64,000 bases of DNA. It comes from Actinosynnema pretiosum. GTDB taxonomy: Bacteria; Actinomycetota; Actinomycetes; Mycobacteriales; Pseudonocardiaceae. Positions 44,665 to 52,308 of the stretch are shown here, piece by piece. Numbering within the stretch: the first letter of the stretch is position 1; each line of letters begins with the position of its first letter. The notes under the pieces are model-generated. The model ran no database searches. It had not been told where the DNA came from and saw only the letters and a program-made list of their open reading frames with translations. Made by a program: the position numbers and the translations under genes. The DNA lies in assembly GCF_024171695.1 (NCBI RefSeq), contig NZ_JAMTCF010000001.1, forward strand, positions 611,061-675,060, written 5' to 3'.

Positions 44665-45087
44665 ATGCCGAGACGAGTGCACCTGGTCGAGCTGGACGAG
44701 TGCGCCGAACCGGGCGACCAGCGGTCGGCCCCGACGTTCGAGTTCCACCGGAACGACCGCTCGGCGCTGCTGACCACCCTGGACGAGCCGTTCGCGGTGG
44801 CCCTGGCGGCGGACGGGACGGAGGTGGAGCTGGCCCGCGAGGTGAAGCGCCTGTTCCCCCGGTGCCACGTGGTCGTGGGCGGCGAGGCCGAGCAGGCCTT
44901 GGTGGACGCCCCGTGGGTGGACGTCCTGGTCCACGGCCACACCGCCCGCAGGGTCCCGGCCGTGCTGCGCGCCCTGGCCAAGGGCTGCGGCCTGGGCGAG
45001 GTGCCCGGCATCAGCTTCTGGGCGGACACCGGCTGGGAGCGCACCGTGGTGACGACCGTGATGCCCACCCCGCGCGTAGGCGGCTGA
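44665..45087 (+). CDS. cobalamin-binding-like domain protein (possible truncated B12-radical SAM)
   Basis: 140 residues; ATG with GGACGGAG upstream. The middle, AREVKRLFPRCHVVVGGEAE then WVDVLVHGHTARRVPAVLRALAKG and GEVPGISFW, matches the N-terminal B12-binding domain of radical SAM enzymes (typical I(K/R)xxFPxxxVVVGGxxA... D.vV.GE.E.t...LL.AL...L..VPG). The CxxxCxxC radical SAM segment that should follow is absent: the gene stops after VVTTVMPTPRVGG. Either it is a free-standing cobalamin-binding-like protein or a truncation remnant with its start intact. It ends at a bidirectional terminator. Confidence 0.7.
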   Translation: MPRRVHLVELDECAEPGDQRSAPTFEFHRNDRSALLTTLDEPFAVALAADGTEVELAREVKRLFPRCHVVVGGEAEQALVDAPWVDVLVHGHTARRVPAVLRALAKGCGLGEVPGISFWADTGWERTVVTTVMPTPRVGG

Positions 45088-45090
45088 CCG

Positions 45091-45129
45091 GAGGGGTGGG
45101 AGGGCCAGCCCAGCCGCCCCCCACCCCTC
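45091..45129. terminator. bidirectional stem-loop between convergent genes
   Basis: GAGGGGTGGG (45091-45100) pairs with CCCACCCCTC (45120-45129) around a 19-base loop, exactly between the convergent 44665 and 45135 genes. There is no long T-run, as is common for actinobacterial terminators. Confidence 0.7.
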
Positions 45130-45134
45130 ACCTC

Positions 45135-46592
45135 TCACCCCAAATGCACCACAGGCGCGCTCTCGACATCGGCCCGCTGCAAAGCCCCCTTGCCGACCAG
45201 AACCGAAGCCAGCACAGCCGCGACGCACAACAGCACCGCGGCACTGGCGAACACCGCCGAATACCCCGACACCACCCGCTCGACGGCCCCAGGCCCCTCG
45301 GCCCGAGCCACCACGCCCGCGTAGATGGCCGTGACCACCGCGAGCCCCACCGACCCGCCGACCTGGTTGGCGGCCGTGGCCGTGGCCGCAGCGGCCCCTG
45401 CGTCCCGAGCCTCGACCCCGAGCAGCGCGAGGTTCTGCAACGGCACGAACGTGAAACCCATCCCCACCCCGAACAGCACCAGTCCGGGCAGCACCTGGGC
45501 CCAGTACCCGCCGTCAGCCGTGATCAGCCCCAGGTACCCCACCCCGCAAGCCGCGAGCACCGGCCCGAGCACGAGCTGCGCACGCGGCCCGACCCGCTCC
45601 AACATCCGGGTGGCGAACGGCACGGTGACCGTGATGCTCGCGGTGATCGGCAACGTGCCGAGCCCGGCGAGCAGCGGCGACAACCCCAACACCCCCTGCA
45701 GGTGGAACGTCAGGTACAGCATCGCCCCGATCATCACCGCCCCGGTGATCCCCTGGATGAGGAACGCCGCGACCCGCCCCCGATCAGCGAACACCCGCAA
45801 CGGCAACAACGGGTGCGCGGTCCGCGCCTCCACGACGACGAACGCCCCCAACAACACCACCCCGAGCACCACGAACCCCACCGCGGAAGCGGAAACCCAA
45901 GACTCCTCGGCAAGCGTCAGCCCGTACACGAGCGCCCCCAGCCCCCCACTGACCGCGACCGCCCCGAGCACGTCGTACCGCCGATCCCCGTCCGCCCGCG
46001 ACTCCCCGAGCAGCAGCCCTCCGGCAACCACCCCGACCACCACGAACGGCACGTTCACCAACAGGCACCACCGCCACGACAGGTACTCGGTCAGCACACC
46101 CCCGAGCAACAACCCGATGGCCGCACCCGCACCGGAGATCCCCCCGAAAACAGCGAAGGCGACATTGCGCTCACGCCCGGAGGGAAACGTGACGGTGACG
46201 ATCGCCAATGCGGCAGGCGCCATCAACGCCGCAGCAACCCCTTGCAACCCCCGAGCTACGAGCAACTCCGCACCACTACCCGCAAGCCCACCCCACACAG
46301 ACACAACACCGAACAGCGCAAGCCCAAGCAAGAAGGCCCGCCGCCGCCCCCAGAAGTCCGCGATCCGCCCACCGAGCAACAACAACGCCCCGAAGGCCAG
46401 CGCGTAAGCCGTGACCACCCACTGCCGAGCCCCGTCCGACATGCCCAGGTCGACCTGAGCACTGGGAAGCGCGACGTTGACGATGGTCCCGTCGAGGACA
46501 ACCAGCAACTGCGTCAGTGAGACAACCGCGAGAACCCACCAGTTCCGCCTACCCGCAGGCACACGAACAACAGGGTTGAACCGAGCAAAAAT
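45135..46592 (-). CDS. MFS drug exporter, DHA2 (EmrB/QacA) type
   Basis: About 485 residues with 14 predicted membrane helices. N-terminal motifs are characteristic: SLTQLLVVLDGTIVNVALPS in helix 1 (motif D1 of DHA2 pumps), LGGRIADFWGRRRAF (motif A loop), and SGAGAAIGLLLGGVL (motif C, antiporter). It should export a drug or metabolite using the proton gradient. The start is uncertain. GGAGG at 46599-46603 lies six bases before an in-frame ATT (46592), giving IFARFNPVVRVPAGRR; the next GTG (46562) has no ribosome site, and a GTG at 46646 adds an untypical Trp/Arg-rich leader. I used the ATT. It may export the product of the A-PCP/P450 genes. Confidence 0.88.
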   Translation of the reverse strand: MFARFNPVVRVPAGRRNWWVLAVVSLTQLLVVLDGTIVNVALPSAQVDLGMSDGARQWVVTAYALAFGALLLLGGRIADFWGRRRAFLLGLALFGVVSVWGGLAGSGAELLVARGLQGVAAALMAPAALAIVTVTFPSGRERNVAFAVFGGISGAGAAIGLLLGGVLTEYLSWRWCLLVNVPFVVVGVVAGGLLLGESRADGDRRYDVLGAVAVSGGLGALVYGLTLAEESWVSASAVGFVVLGVVLLGAFVVVEARTAHPLLPLRVFADRGRVAAFLIQGITGAVMIGAMLYLTFHLQGVLGLSPLLAGLGTLPITASITVTVPFATRMLERVGPRAQLVLGPVLAACGVGYLGLITADGGYWAQVLPGLVLFGVGMGFTFVPLQNLALLGVEARDAGAAAATATAANQVGGSVGLAVVTAIYAGVVARAEGPGAVERVVSGYSAVFASAAVLLCVAAVLASVLVGKGALQRADVESAPVVHLG

Positions 46593-47470
46593 GGAGTGCC
46601 TCCACCACGAACACGCCCGAGGTTTCCAGCCCCGACCGGGCAGCACACACCCCCGACCACCCCGGCAACGCGCCGGTCAGACCCCCCGACCCTAACAAAC
46701 CACCCCACCCGACAGCCCAGCAAAACCCCCAAGTGCCATCCTCACGCAGGCCCATACAGGCCCACGCAGGCCCGGACCAAACGCACCCGCCCACGTCCCC
46801 GCACCCGCCCACGTTCCCGCACTCGCCAGCTTCACGTACTCGCGGGCTGCGGGGCGAGCGAAGCGAGCCCGCAGCCACCCACTCCCGCGTCCCTCGTCTC
46901 CGTTTGGCCTGGCGAAGCCCGAGCGCGCTCGTCAAGATGCCGCCGCACTGCCACGGCAGACCGCACAGTCATCCGGCGTCTTGACGAGTGTGCTTGCCTG
47001 AAAGGAGGCCAAACGGAGACGAGGGACCCGGACCACCGCAGGGGTAAACCGCACCACCAGCGAAACAGTCACCGGCCGGCAGAGCCTGTCTCCCTCGTTT
47101 TTGGAGGCCTGCCCCGCCGGCGAGGCGAGCTTTTCAGCTCTTCGCCCTTCACCTTCCCCAGCCACCCACAAAAAGCGCCGGGGCCCACCGCCTCTGCCCC
47201 AGGCGGCGGACCCCAGCCGAAGGTGGTCACCGACAGGCCCCCGCCCACCCAAGCCACCACGGGGAACACCTGCACTACAAGACATCGCCCCAACCGCTAC
47301 GCCATTAGCCCCAGAGCAACTAGACCACTCAGACGAGTACCCACCCCCACCTCCACCCCGCCCACCCCCACCCCCACAAACCACCCCCTGACCAGCACGT
47401 TCCCCCAACCTCCCCCACCCCGTTCCCCCGAGTTAACCCCACGTTCGAGTCACCCTTCTAAGTTCCGGCG
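46593..47470. other. gene-free region holding copy A of the palindromic element
   Basis: Upstream of two divergent genes. Bases 46660-46800 are Pro-codon-like CCCA/CCAC-rich sequence with no gene. Bases 46804-47139 are copy A of an inverted element (listed separately). Bases 47140-47470 are C-rich low-complexity DNA (CCACCCCCACCTCCACCC type) leading to the kinase gene. No gene is supported. Confidence 0.65.
46804..47139 (+). repeat. palindromic intergenic element, copy A
   Basis: About 336 bp that recurs in opposite orientation at 54848-55170 with roughly 90% identity by eye. Internal structure: a GGCTGCGGG/CCCGCAGCC hairpin (about 46843-46877); a perfect 22-bp inverted pair (46889-46910 and 47006-47027; core CCTCGTCTCCGTTTGG); an inner CTCGTCAAGATGCCG/CGGCGTCTTGACGAG pair; and a GTTTTTGGAGG...CCGCCGGCGAGGCGAGCTTTT tail. 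Copy A carries an extra 18 bp near 46832. No transposase is encoded. Confidence 0.9.
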
Positions 47471-48625
47471 GTGGCGGTCGGTGATGATCTGGACAGATAC
47501 CGGTTGATCCGCTTGCTGGGCCGAGGCGGCATGGGCGAGGTGCACATCGCCGAGGACACCTCGCGGGACAACCGCAAGGTGGCCATCAAGCTGCTCCCGA
47601 CCGACGTGCTGCGCGATCCCGAGCTCGAAGAGCGCTTCCGCCGCGAGTGCGCGCTGGCCGCGCGGATCGACCACCCGAACGTCCTCCCGGTCTACGACTA
47701 CTCCGTCGGCGCCCGCCCCTACATCGTCATGCGCTACGTGGAAGGCACCGACCTGGCCACCGAGGTCGCCAAGGGCCCCCTCCCCCCGGAACGCGCGGTG
47801 AGCGTCGTCGAACAGGTCGCCGCAGCCCTGGACGCCGCACACCGCAAAGCCCTCCGCCACCGCGACGTGAAACCGTCGAACGTCCTCCTGGAGCAGGGCG
47901 CCCGCAAGGGCACCGACCACGCCTGGCTCTTCGACTGGGGAATCGCCCAACCGATCACCGCCCCACCGATCACCCGCCTGGGCCAGGTCGTGGGCACCCC
48001 GCACTACATCGCCCCCGAACGCCTGGAAACCTCAGCCTCCGACCACCGCGCGGACGTCTACTCCCTCGCCGTGGTGCTCTACGAGTGCCTGGCGGGTCGC
48101 AGACCGTTCGACGGCGACGAGGTCCAAGTCCTGATGGGCCACCTGAAGGGCGAAGTCCCCCAACTCCCCGCCGACATCCCTCCCGCGATGCAGGGGGTCG
48201 TGGAACGCGGCCTGGCCAAGCACCCGGACGACCGCCACCAGTCCGCAGGCGAACTGGCCGCAGCAGCACGCGAGGCGCTGGAGCACTCCGAAGTCAACAC
48301 CCAGGTCCCGGAACCACTCCCCACCACCCCCGAACCCGCACCCCACCGCTCACCTTGGACCGCCCCCGTGGTCACCGGCGTCCTGGCAGGCGGGACGAGC
48401 CTCGTGCTGGGCTCCTTCTTCCTGGAACCACCCCTCTGGTCCCACCCGGCCCTCGCCGTGGCAGTCGCGCTGCTCACCTACGCCGTGCTCGGCAACACCC
48501 CCTCCCCTGAACCCCCCACCCCCTCCGCCCCGCCCGACCCCTCCACTCCCTCAACCCGCCCCCCAACACCAGGCGACGAGACCAGGGACGTCGGCTCGGG
48601 AGGGTTCCCGAGCCCACGCCCCTAA
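47471..48625 (+). CDS. membrane-anchored Ser/Thr protein kinase
   Basis: 384 residues from GTG (VAVGDDLDRYRLIRLLG); no clear ribosome site precedes it, so a leaderless or weak start is possible. The PknB-type kinase domain (about 10-275) has the glycine loop GRGGMGEV, Lys40 in VAIKLL, catalytic loop HRDVKPSN with D132, a metal-binding DWG (D155) in place of DFG, and GTPHYIAPERL. An Ala/Pro linker follows, then two hydrophobic segments (VTGVLAGGTSLVLGSFFL and PALAVAVALLTYAVLG) and a Pro/Thr-rich tail. There are no PASTA repeats. It heads an operon with an FHA protein that could read its phospho-Thr products and with two binding-protein-like partners outside the membrane. Confidence 0.93.
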   Translation: MAVGDDLDRYRLIRLLGRGGMGEVHIAEDTSRDNRKVAIKLLPTDVLRDPELEERFRRECALAARIDHPNVLPVYDYSVGARPYIVMRYVEGTDLATEVAKGPLPPERAVSVVEQVAAALDAAHRKALRHRDVKPSNVLLEQGARKGTDHAWLFDWGIAQPITAPPITRLGQVVGTPHYIAPERLETSASDHRADVYSLAVVLYECLAGRRPFDGDEVQVLMGHLKGEVPQLPADIPPAMQGVVERGLAKHPDDRHQSAGELAAAAREALEHSEVNTQVPEPLPTTPEPAPHRSPWTAPVVTGVLAGGTSLVLGSFFLEPPLWSHPALAVAVALLTYAVLGNTPSPEPPTPSAPPDPSTPSTRPPTPGDETRDVGSGGFPSPRP

Positions 48626-48649
48626 CGTGGCCGACGTGGAGCGCGCAAC

Positions 48650-49429
48650 GTGGTGATGCACTTCCTGGAACCCCGAACCCCCAGCCTGCTGCGCCGGGAA
48701 CCCCTGATCAGCGGCGCCCCGGCCCCGCGCGGAACCCTCTTCGCCCTGGGCGAGGACGGCGGCTACGCCGCGACCCCCTCCCCCGGCGCCCTTCTTCTCC
48801 TCGGCCGGAACAGCCCCGACGTCCACGTGACCGTGGGCTCAGGCGACTGGCACATCAGCCGCGAGCACGCCGCCCTGCGCCGCGAGAGCACCACCTGGCT
48901 GGTCCGCAACAACGGCCGCCTCCCGATCAACCTCCCCGGCCACCCCCCACTGCTCAGCGGCCACGAGACCGCGCTGGCCCCCGGCTACACCCCGCTGCAC
49001 ATCCGGGGCTCCCGCCTGCACCTGGTGGAACTCCTGATCAGCACCGGCGGCCCACCCGCAGGCCAGGTCCGCCCGGACACCGGCACCCGCGACCTGGTCT
49101 GGCCGCTGACCGACCGGGAGCGCCTGGTGCTGGTGGCCCTGTTCCAACTGGCACTGCTGGGCGCCCCGGACGCGCGCCCGCTGTCCTGGAACGAGACCCG
49201 AGCCGCGCTCGACGCCGTGCCGGGCCAGCCCGCCTGGACCGACCGCAAGGCCGAGCACGTGGTGGACGTGGTGCGCCGACGACTGGCCGCCTCGGGTGTG
49301 CCGGGGGTGACCGCCGACTCGGCGCCACCGGACGCGATCAAGAACAACCTGCTGCGGGTGCTGCTGGAGACCGCGACCCTGGTCCCACCCGACCTGCGGC
49401 TGCTGGACACCGGGATCGGGGGCGGGTGA
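48650..49429 (+). CDS. FHA-domain protein
   Basis: 259 residues; a GTG start is used, with a second GTG and an ATG within the next two codons. The FHA domain at about 40-125 shows LLLLGRNSPDVHVTV, WHISREHAALR (the conserved S-x-x-H) and WLVRNNGRLPI, so phospho-threonine binding is expected. The C-terminal half (LVWPLTDRERLVLVALFQLA, AEHVVDVVRRRLAASG, AIKNNLLRVLLETATL) looks like a helical, winged-helix-type module similar to those of actinobacterial FHA regulators. It follows the kinase by 24 bases and the next gene starts after 3, so all are co-transcribed. It is the likely cytoplasmic reader of the kinase. Confidence 0.88.
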   Translation: MVMHFLEPRTPSLLRREPLISGAPAPRGTLFALGEDGGYAATPSPGALLLLGRNSPDVHVTVGSGDWHISREHAALRRESTTWLVRNNGRLPINLPGHPPLLSGHETALAPGYTPLHIRGSRLHLVELLISTGGPPAGQVRPDTGTRDLVWPLTDRERLVLVALFQLALLGAPDARPLSWNETRAALDAVPGQPAWTDRKAEHVVDVVRRRLAASGVPGVTADSAPPDAIKNNLLRVLLETATLVPPDLRLLDTGIGGG

Positions 49430-49432
49430 AGC

Positions 49433-50617
49433 GTGCGCGGTAACGCGAACAGCACCAACACGAACAGCACCATCACGAACAGCAACAGCAACAGCACCAA
49501 CGCGGCAGGCCGGTTGGCCGCGCTGGTCGTCGGCGTGGCGATCATCATCGTGCTGGTGGTGGTAGTCGTCGGCCAGAACAACAACCCGAGCCCCGGCAGC
49601 GCCACAACCGGCTGCACGGCGGACACCGTGCGGGTCAAGGGCCTGATCGGCTCCGAGAAGAAGCCCTACTTCGACGACCCGGACGTGCGGGACCGGTTGC
49701 GCTGCCTGGGTTTCGAGGTGACGGCGAACCCGGCGGGCTCCCGCGAGGACATGCTGGTGCAGCTGGAGCAGGACCCGGAGCACGCGTTCGCGTTCCCCTC
49801 CAGCACCGCCACCGCGGAGAAGATCAAGTCCGAGACCGGCGCGAAGACCGGGATCGCGCTGTTCTCGTCCCCCATGGTCGTCGCGACGCACCGCCCGCTG
49901 GTGGAGGTGCTCACCCGCGCCGGGATCGTGCGGCAGGACGGTCCGGGAGAACCGCTGGTCGACGTCGAGGCGCTGCTCGGCGCGGCGCGCGACGGTCTCA
50001 AGTGGAACCAGCTCCCGGGGAACCCGAGCGGCCCCAACAAGGTCGTGTCGCTGAGCACGACCGACCCGAAGGACTCCAACTCGGCGATCATGATGCTCTC
50101 GATCGCCTCGCACGCGGCGAACGGCGGCGCGGTGGTGACCAGCGACGCCGAGATCGCGCGGGTCATGCCGGACCTGTGCTCGATGGTGCTCCAGCAGGGC
50201 CAGCAGTCGGCGACCAGCGAGGTGCTGTTCAACGACTACCTGCGCGACCCGCAGGGCGGCCGGATCCAGCTGGGCCTGGTGTACGAGGCCCAGTTCCGCT
50301 CGACCAAGCCCGCGCCGGGACTGCCGGAGGACGCCGTGGCGCTGTTCCCGAACCCGACCGTGTACTCGCGGCACACGTTCATCCCGCTGGAGGGGAAGGA
50401 CGACGCGCGCAGGCTCGGGGAGGCGCTGGGCGGTGACGACCGGTTGATCGAGCTGGCGGCGGCGCACGGGTTCCGGCCGGAGCGCGCGTCGGCGCAGCCG
50501 AGCGGGGCCCCGGAGGCGCCGAGGTTCGTGGTGGAGGCGCCGTCGACGGCGGTGCTGGAGCGGATGCTCGACGGGTTGGCGGAGATCCAGCGGAGCGGTC
50601 GGGGGTGCGGGCGGTGA
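49433..50617 (+). CDS. membrane-anchored substrate-binding-like protein
   Basis: 394 residues from GTG. Residues 1-25 are an odd Asn/Ser/Thr run (NANSTNTNSTITNSNSNSTN), then one membrane helix (LAALVVGVAIIIVLVVVVVG), so the rest is exposed outside. The outer part resembles the periplasmic-binding fold: DTVRVKGLIGSEKKPYFDD at the N-terminus, PVVVATHRPLVEVL-like PMVVATHRPL strand, DSNSAIMMLSIASHAA and LGLVYEAQF. It overlaps the next gene, which has its own solute-binding domain plus VWA, by four bases. No ABC permease or ATPase is present, so sensing rather than transport is likely. The ligand is unknown. Confidence 0.82.
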   Translation: MRGNANSTNTNSTITNSNSNSTNAAGRLAALVVGVAIIIVLVVVVVGQNNNPSPGSATTGCTADTVRVKGLIGSEKKPYFDDPDVRDRLRCLGFEVTANPAGSREDMLVQLEQDPEHAFAFPSSTATAEKIKSETGAKTGIALFSSPMVVATHRPLVEVLTRAGIVRQDGPGEPLVDVEALLGAARDGLKWNQLPGNPSGPNKVVSLSTTDPKDSNSAIMMLSIASHAANGGAVVTSDAEIARVMPDLCSMVLQQGQQSATSEVLFNDYLRDPQGGRIQLGLVYEAQFRSTKPAPGLPEDAVALFPNPTVYSRHTFIPLEGKDDARRLGEALGGDDRLIELAAAHGFRPERASAQPSGAPEAPRFVVEAPSTAVLERMLDGLAEIQRSGRGCGR

Positions 50618-52236
50618 GGTTGCGGTTGACCCGGAACGTGGTGGTGCCTGCGGTGCTGACGCTGGTCGCGCTGGTCGCGCTGGCGGGCTGCACGGCGGAG
50701 CAGGCCGAGCCGAGAAGCGAGGACACCTCGCTGCGCGGCGTCCCGACGACGTTGCGGGTGCTGGCGGGCAGCGAGCTGGCCGACATGGCGCCGGTGCTGG
50801 AGGAGGCGGAGCGGGCGACCGGGGTGAAGGTCGAGTTCACCTTCACCGGCACGCTCGACGGAGCGCAGAAGGTCGCCGAGGGCAAGGCTGACGGCGCGCA
50901 CGACGCGGTGTGGTTCTCGTCCACCAAGTACCTGCGGAGCCTGCCCGAGGCGCGCGGCAGGCTCGGGGCCGAGGTGCAGGTGATGTCGTCGCCCGTGGTG
51001 CTCGGGCTGCGGCAGTCGGCGGCGCGCGAGCTGGGGTGGGCGGACGGGGACGTCACCTGGGGCGGGATCGCCGAGGCGGCGGGCGCGGGGCGGTTCACGT
51101 TCGCGATGACCGACCCGGCGGCGTCGAACACCGGGTTCTCGGCGCTGGTGGCGGTGGCGACCGCGCTGGACGGGAGCGGGCGGGCGCTGGACACCGGGGC
51201 GATCGAGCGGGTCGCCGGGCCGGTGTCGGGGTTGTTCACCGGGCACCGGATCACGGCCGGGTCGTCGGACTGGTTGGCGGACGCGTTCGTGAAGCGGGCC
51301 AGGGGCGAGGACGCCGGGGGGCCGGTCGACGGGTTGATCACGTACGAGGCGTCGTTGAGCTCGTTGAACTCGGGCGGGGAGCTGCCCGAGCCGCTGGTGC
51401 CGCTGTACCCGAGCGACGGGGTGGTGAGCGCGGACTACCCGCTTGCGGTGCTGTCGGGGGCGGATGACGCGGCGCGGGACGCGCACCGGCGGTTGACCGA
51501 GTACCTGCTGCGGGACGAGGTGCAGCGGGAGATCGTGGCGAAGACCGGGCGGCGGCCCGCGGTGGCCGGGTTGGAGCTGCCCGCAGGGGCGCGGTCCGGG
51601 TTGGTGGAGATCCCGTTCCCGGACAGCCAGGCCGTGGTGGGGGCGTTGTTGAACGCCTACTACGACGAGCTGCGGCGGCCGTCGCGGACGGTGTACGTGC
51701 TGGACGTGTCCGGGTCCATGGAGGGGGACCGGATGGTGCAGCTGAAGCGGGCGCTGAGCAGGTTGACCGGGTCCGACGACTCGTTGACTGGGCAGTACTG
51801 CCGGTTCCGGAGCCGGGAGGAGGTGGTGCTGCTGCCGTTCAACCACGCTCCGCTGGCGCCGTTGGAGTTCAGCGTGGACGCGGGGGCGCCGGGGGTGGCG
51901 CTGGAGCGGATCAGGGGGGCCGTCGAGGGGCTGGTCGCCGGGGGTGACACGGCGGTGTACGACAGCCTTGAGGGTGCTTACGGGCTGCTGGGGAGTTCGC
52001 CGGAGCGGTTCACGAGCGTGGTGCTGATGACCGACGGGGAGAACCGGCGGGGGCGGACGTTGGCGGAGTACCGGGAGTTCGCTCGGGGGAAGGCGGTGCC
52101 GGTGTTCCCGATCGTGTTCGGGGAGGCTTCTCGGGTGGAGATGGGGGAGATCGCGGAGATCACCGGTGGGGCGGTGTGGGACGCGAACTCGGAGTCGTTG
52201 GAGCGGGCGTTCTGCCAGATCCGGGGGTATCAGTGA
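50614..52236 (+). CDS. lipoprotein with solute-binding domain and VWA domain
   Basis: 540 residues from the GTG of a GTGA overlap (VRLRLTRNVV); a GTG three codons earlier is also possible. The lipobox LVALAGC predicts lipid anchoring outside the membrane. Residues of about 45-330 are a type II binding-protein fold (LRVLAGSELADMAPVLEEAE, VEFTFTGTL, HDAVWFSSTKYL, TFAMTDPAASNTGFSAL). Residues of about 355-540 are a VWA domain with MIDAS VYVLDVSGSMEGD, the distal T in GGDTAVYD and VVLMTDGENRRG. It matches the 'substrate-binding and VWA' proteins of actinobacteria. With kinase, FHA and sister binding protein it forms a putative envelope sensor that binds a ligand and a metal-dependent partner. Confidence 0.9.
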   Translation: MRLRLTRNVVVPAVLTLVALVALAGCTAEQAEPRSEDTSLRGVPTTLRVLAGSELADMAPVLEEAERATGVKVEFTFTGTLDGAQKVAEGKADGAHDAVWFSSTKYLRSLPEARGRLGAEVQVMSSPVVLGLRQSAARELGWADGDVTWGGIAEAAGAGRFTFAMTDPAASNTGFSALVAVATALDGSGRALDTGAIERVAGPVSGLFTGHRITAGSSDWLADAFVKRARGEDAGGPVDGLITYEASLSSLNSGGELPEPLVPLYPSDGVVSADYPLAVLSGADDAARDAHRRLTEYLLRDEVQREIVAKTGRRPAVAGLELPAGARSGLVEIPFPDSQAVVGALLNAYYDELRRPSRTVYVLDVSGSMEGDRMVQLKRALSRLTGSDDSLTGQYCRFRSREEVVLLPFNHAPLAPLEFSVDAGAPGVALERIRGAVEGLVAGGDTAVYDSLEGAYGLLGSSPERFTSVVLMTDGENRRGRTLAEYREFARGKAVPVFPIVFGEASRVEMGEIAEITGGAVWDANSESLERAFCQIRGYQ

Positions 52237-52256
52237 GTTGATCTTTGCTTGGGGAT

Positions 52257-52296
52257 GGCCACGCGGCCGGGGGGCTCCCGGTCGCGTGGCCTTTTT
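52257..52296 (+). terminator. intrinsic terminator of the kinase-VWA operon
   Basis: GGCCACGCG (52257-52265) pairs perfectly with CGCGTGGCC (52283-52291) and is followed by TTTTT, 20 bases after the VWA stop codon. Confidence 0.93.
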
Positions 52297-52308
52297 GGGG
52301 GTGGGGGG

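Noticed and set aside
43908-45131. 407-codon version of the GNAT gene
   Set aside because: The first 190 codons are antisense to the cobalamin-binding-like gene; the GTG at 44561 has a good ribosome site.
46596-47507. 303-codon plus-strand frame across the intergenic element
   Set aside because: Pro/Thr/Arg low complexity crossing the palindromic element; no support as a gene.
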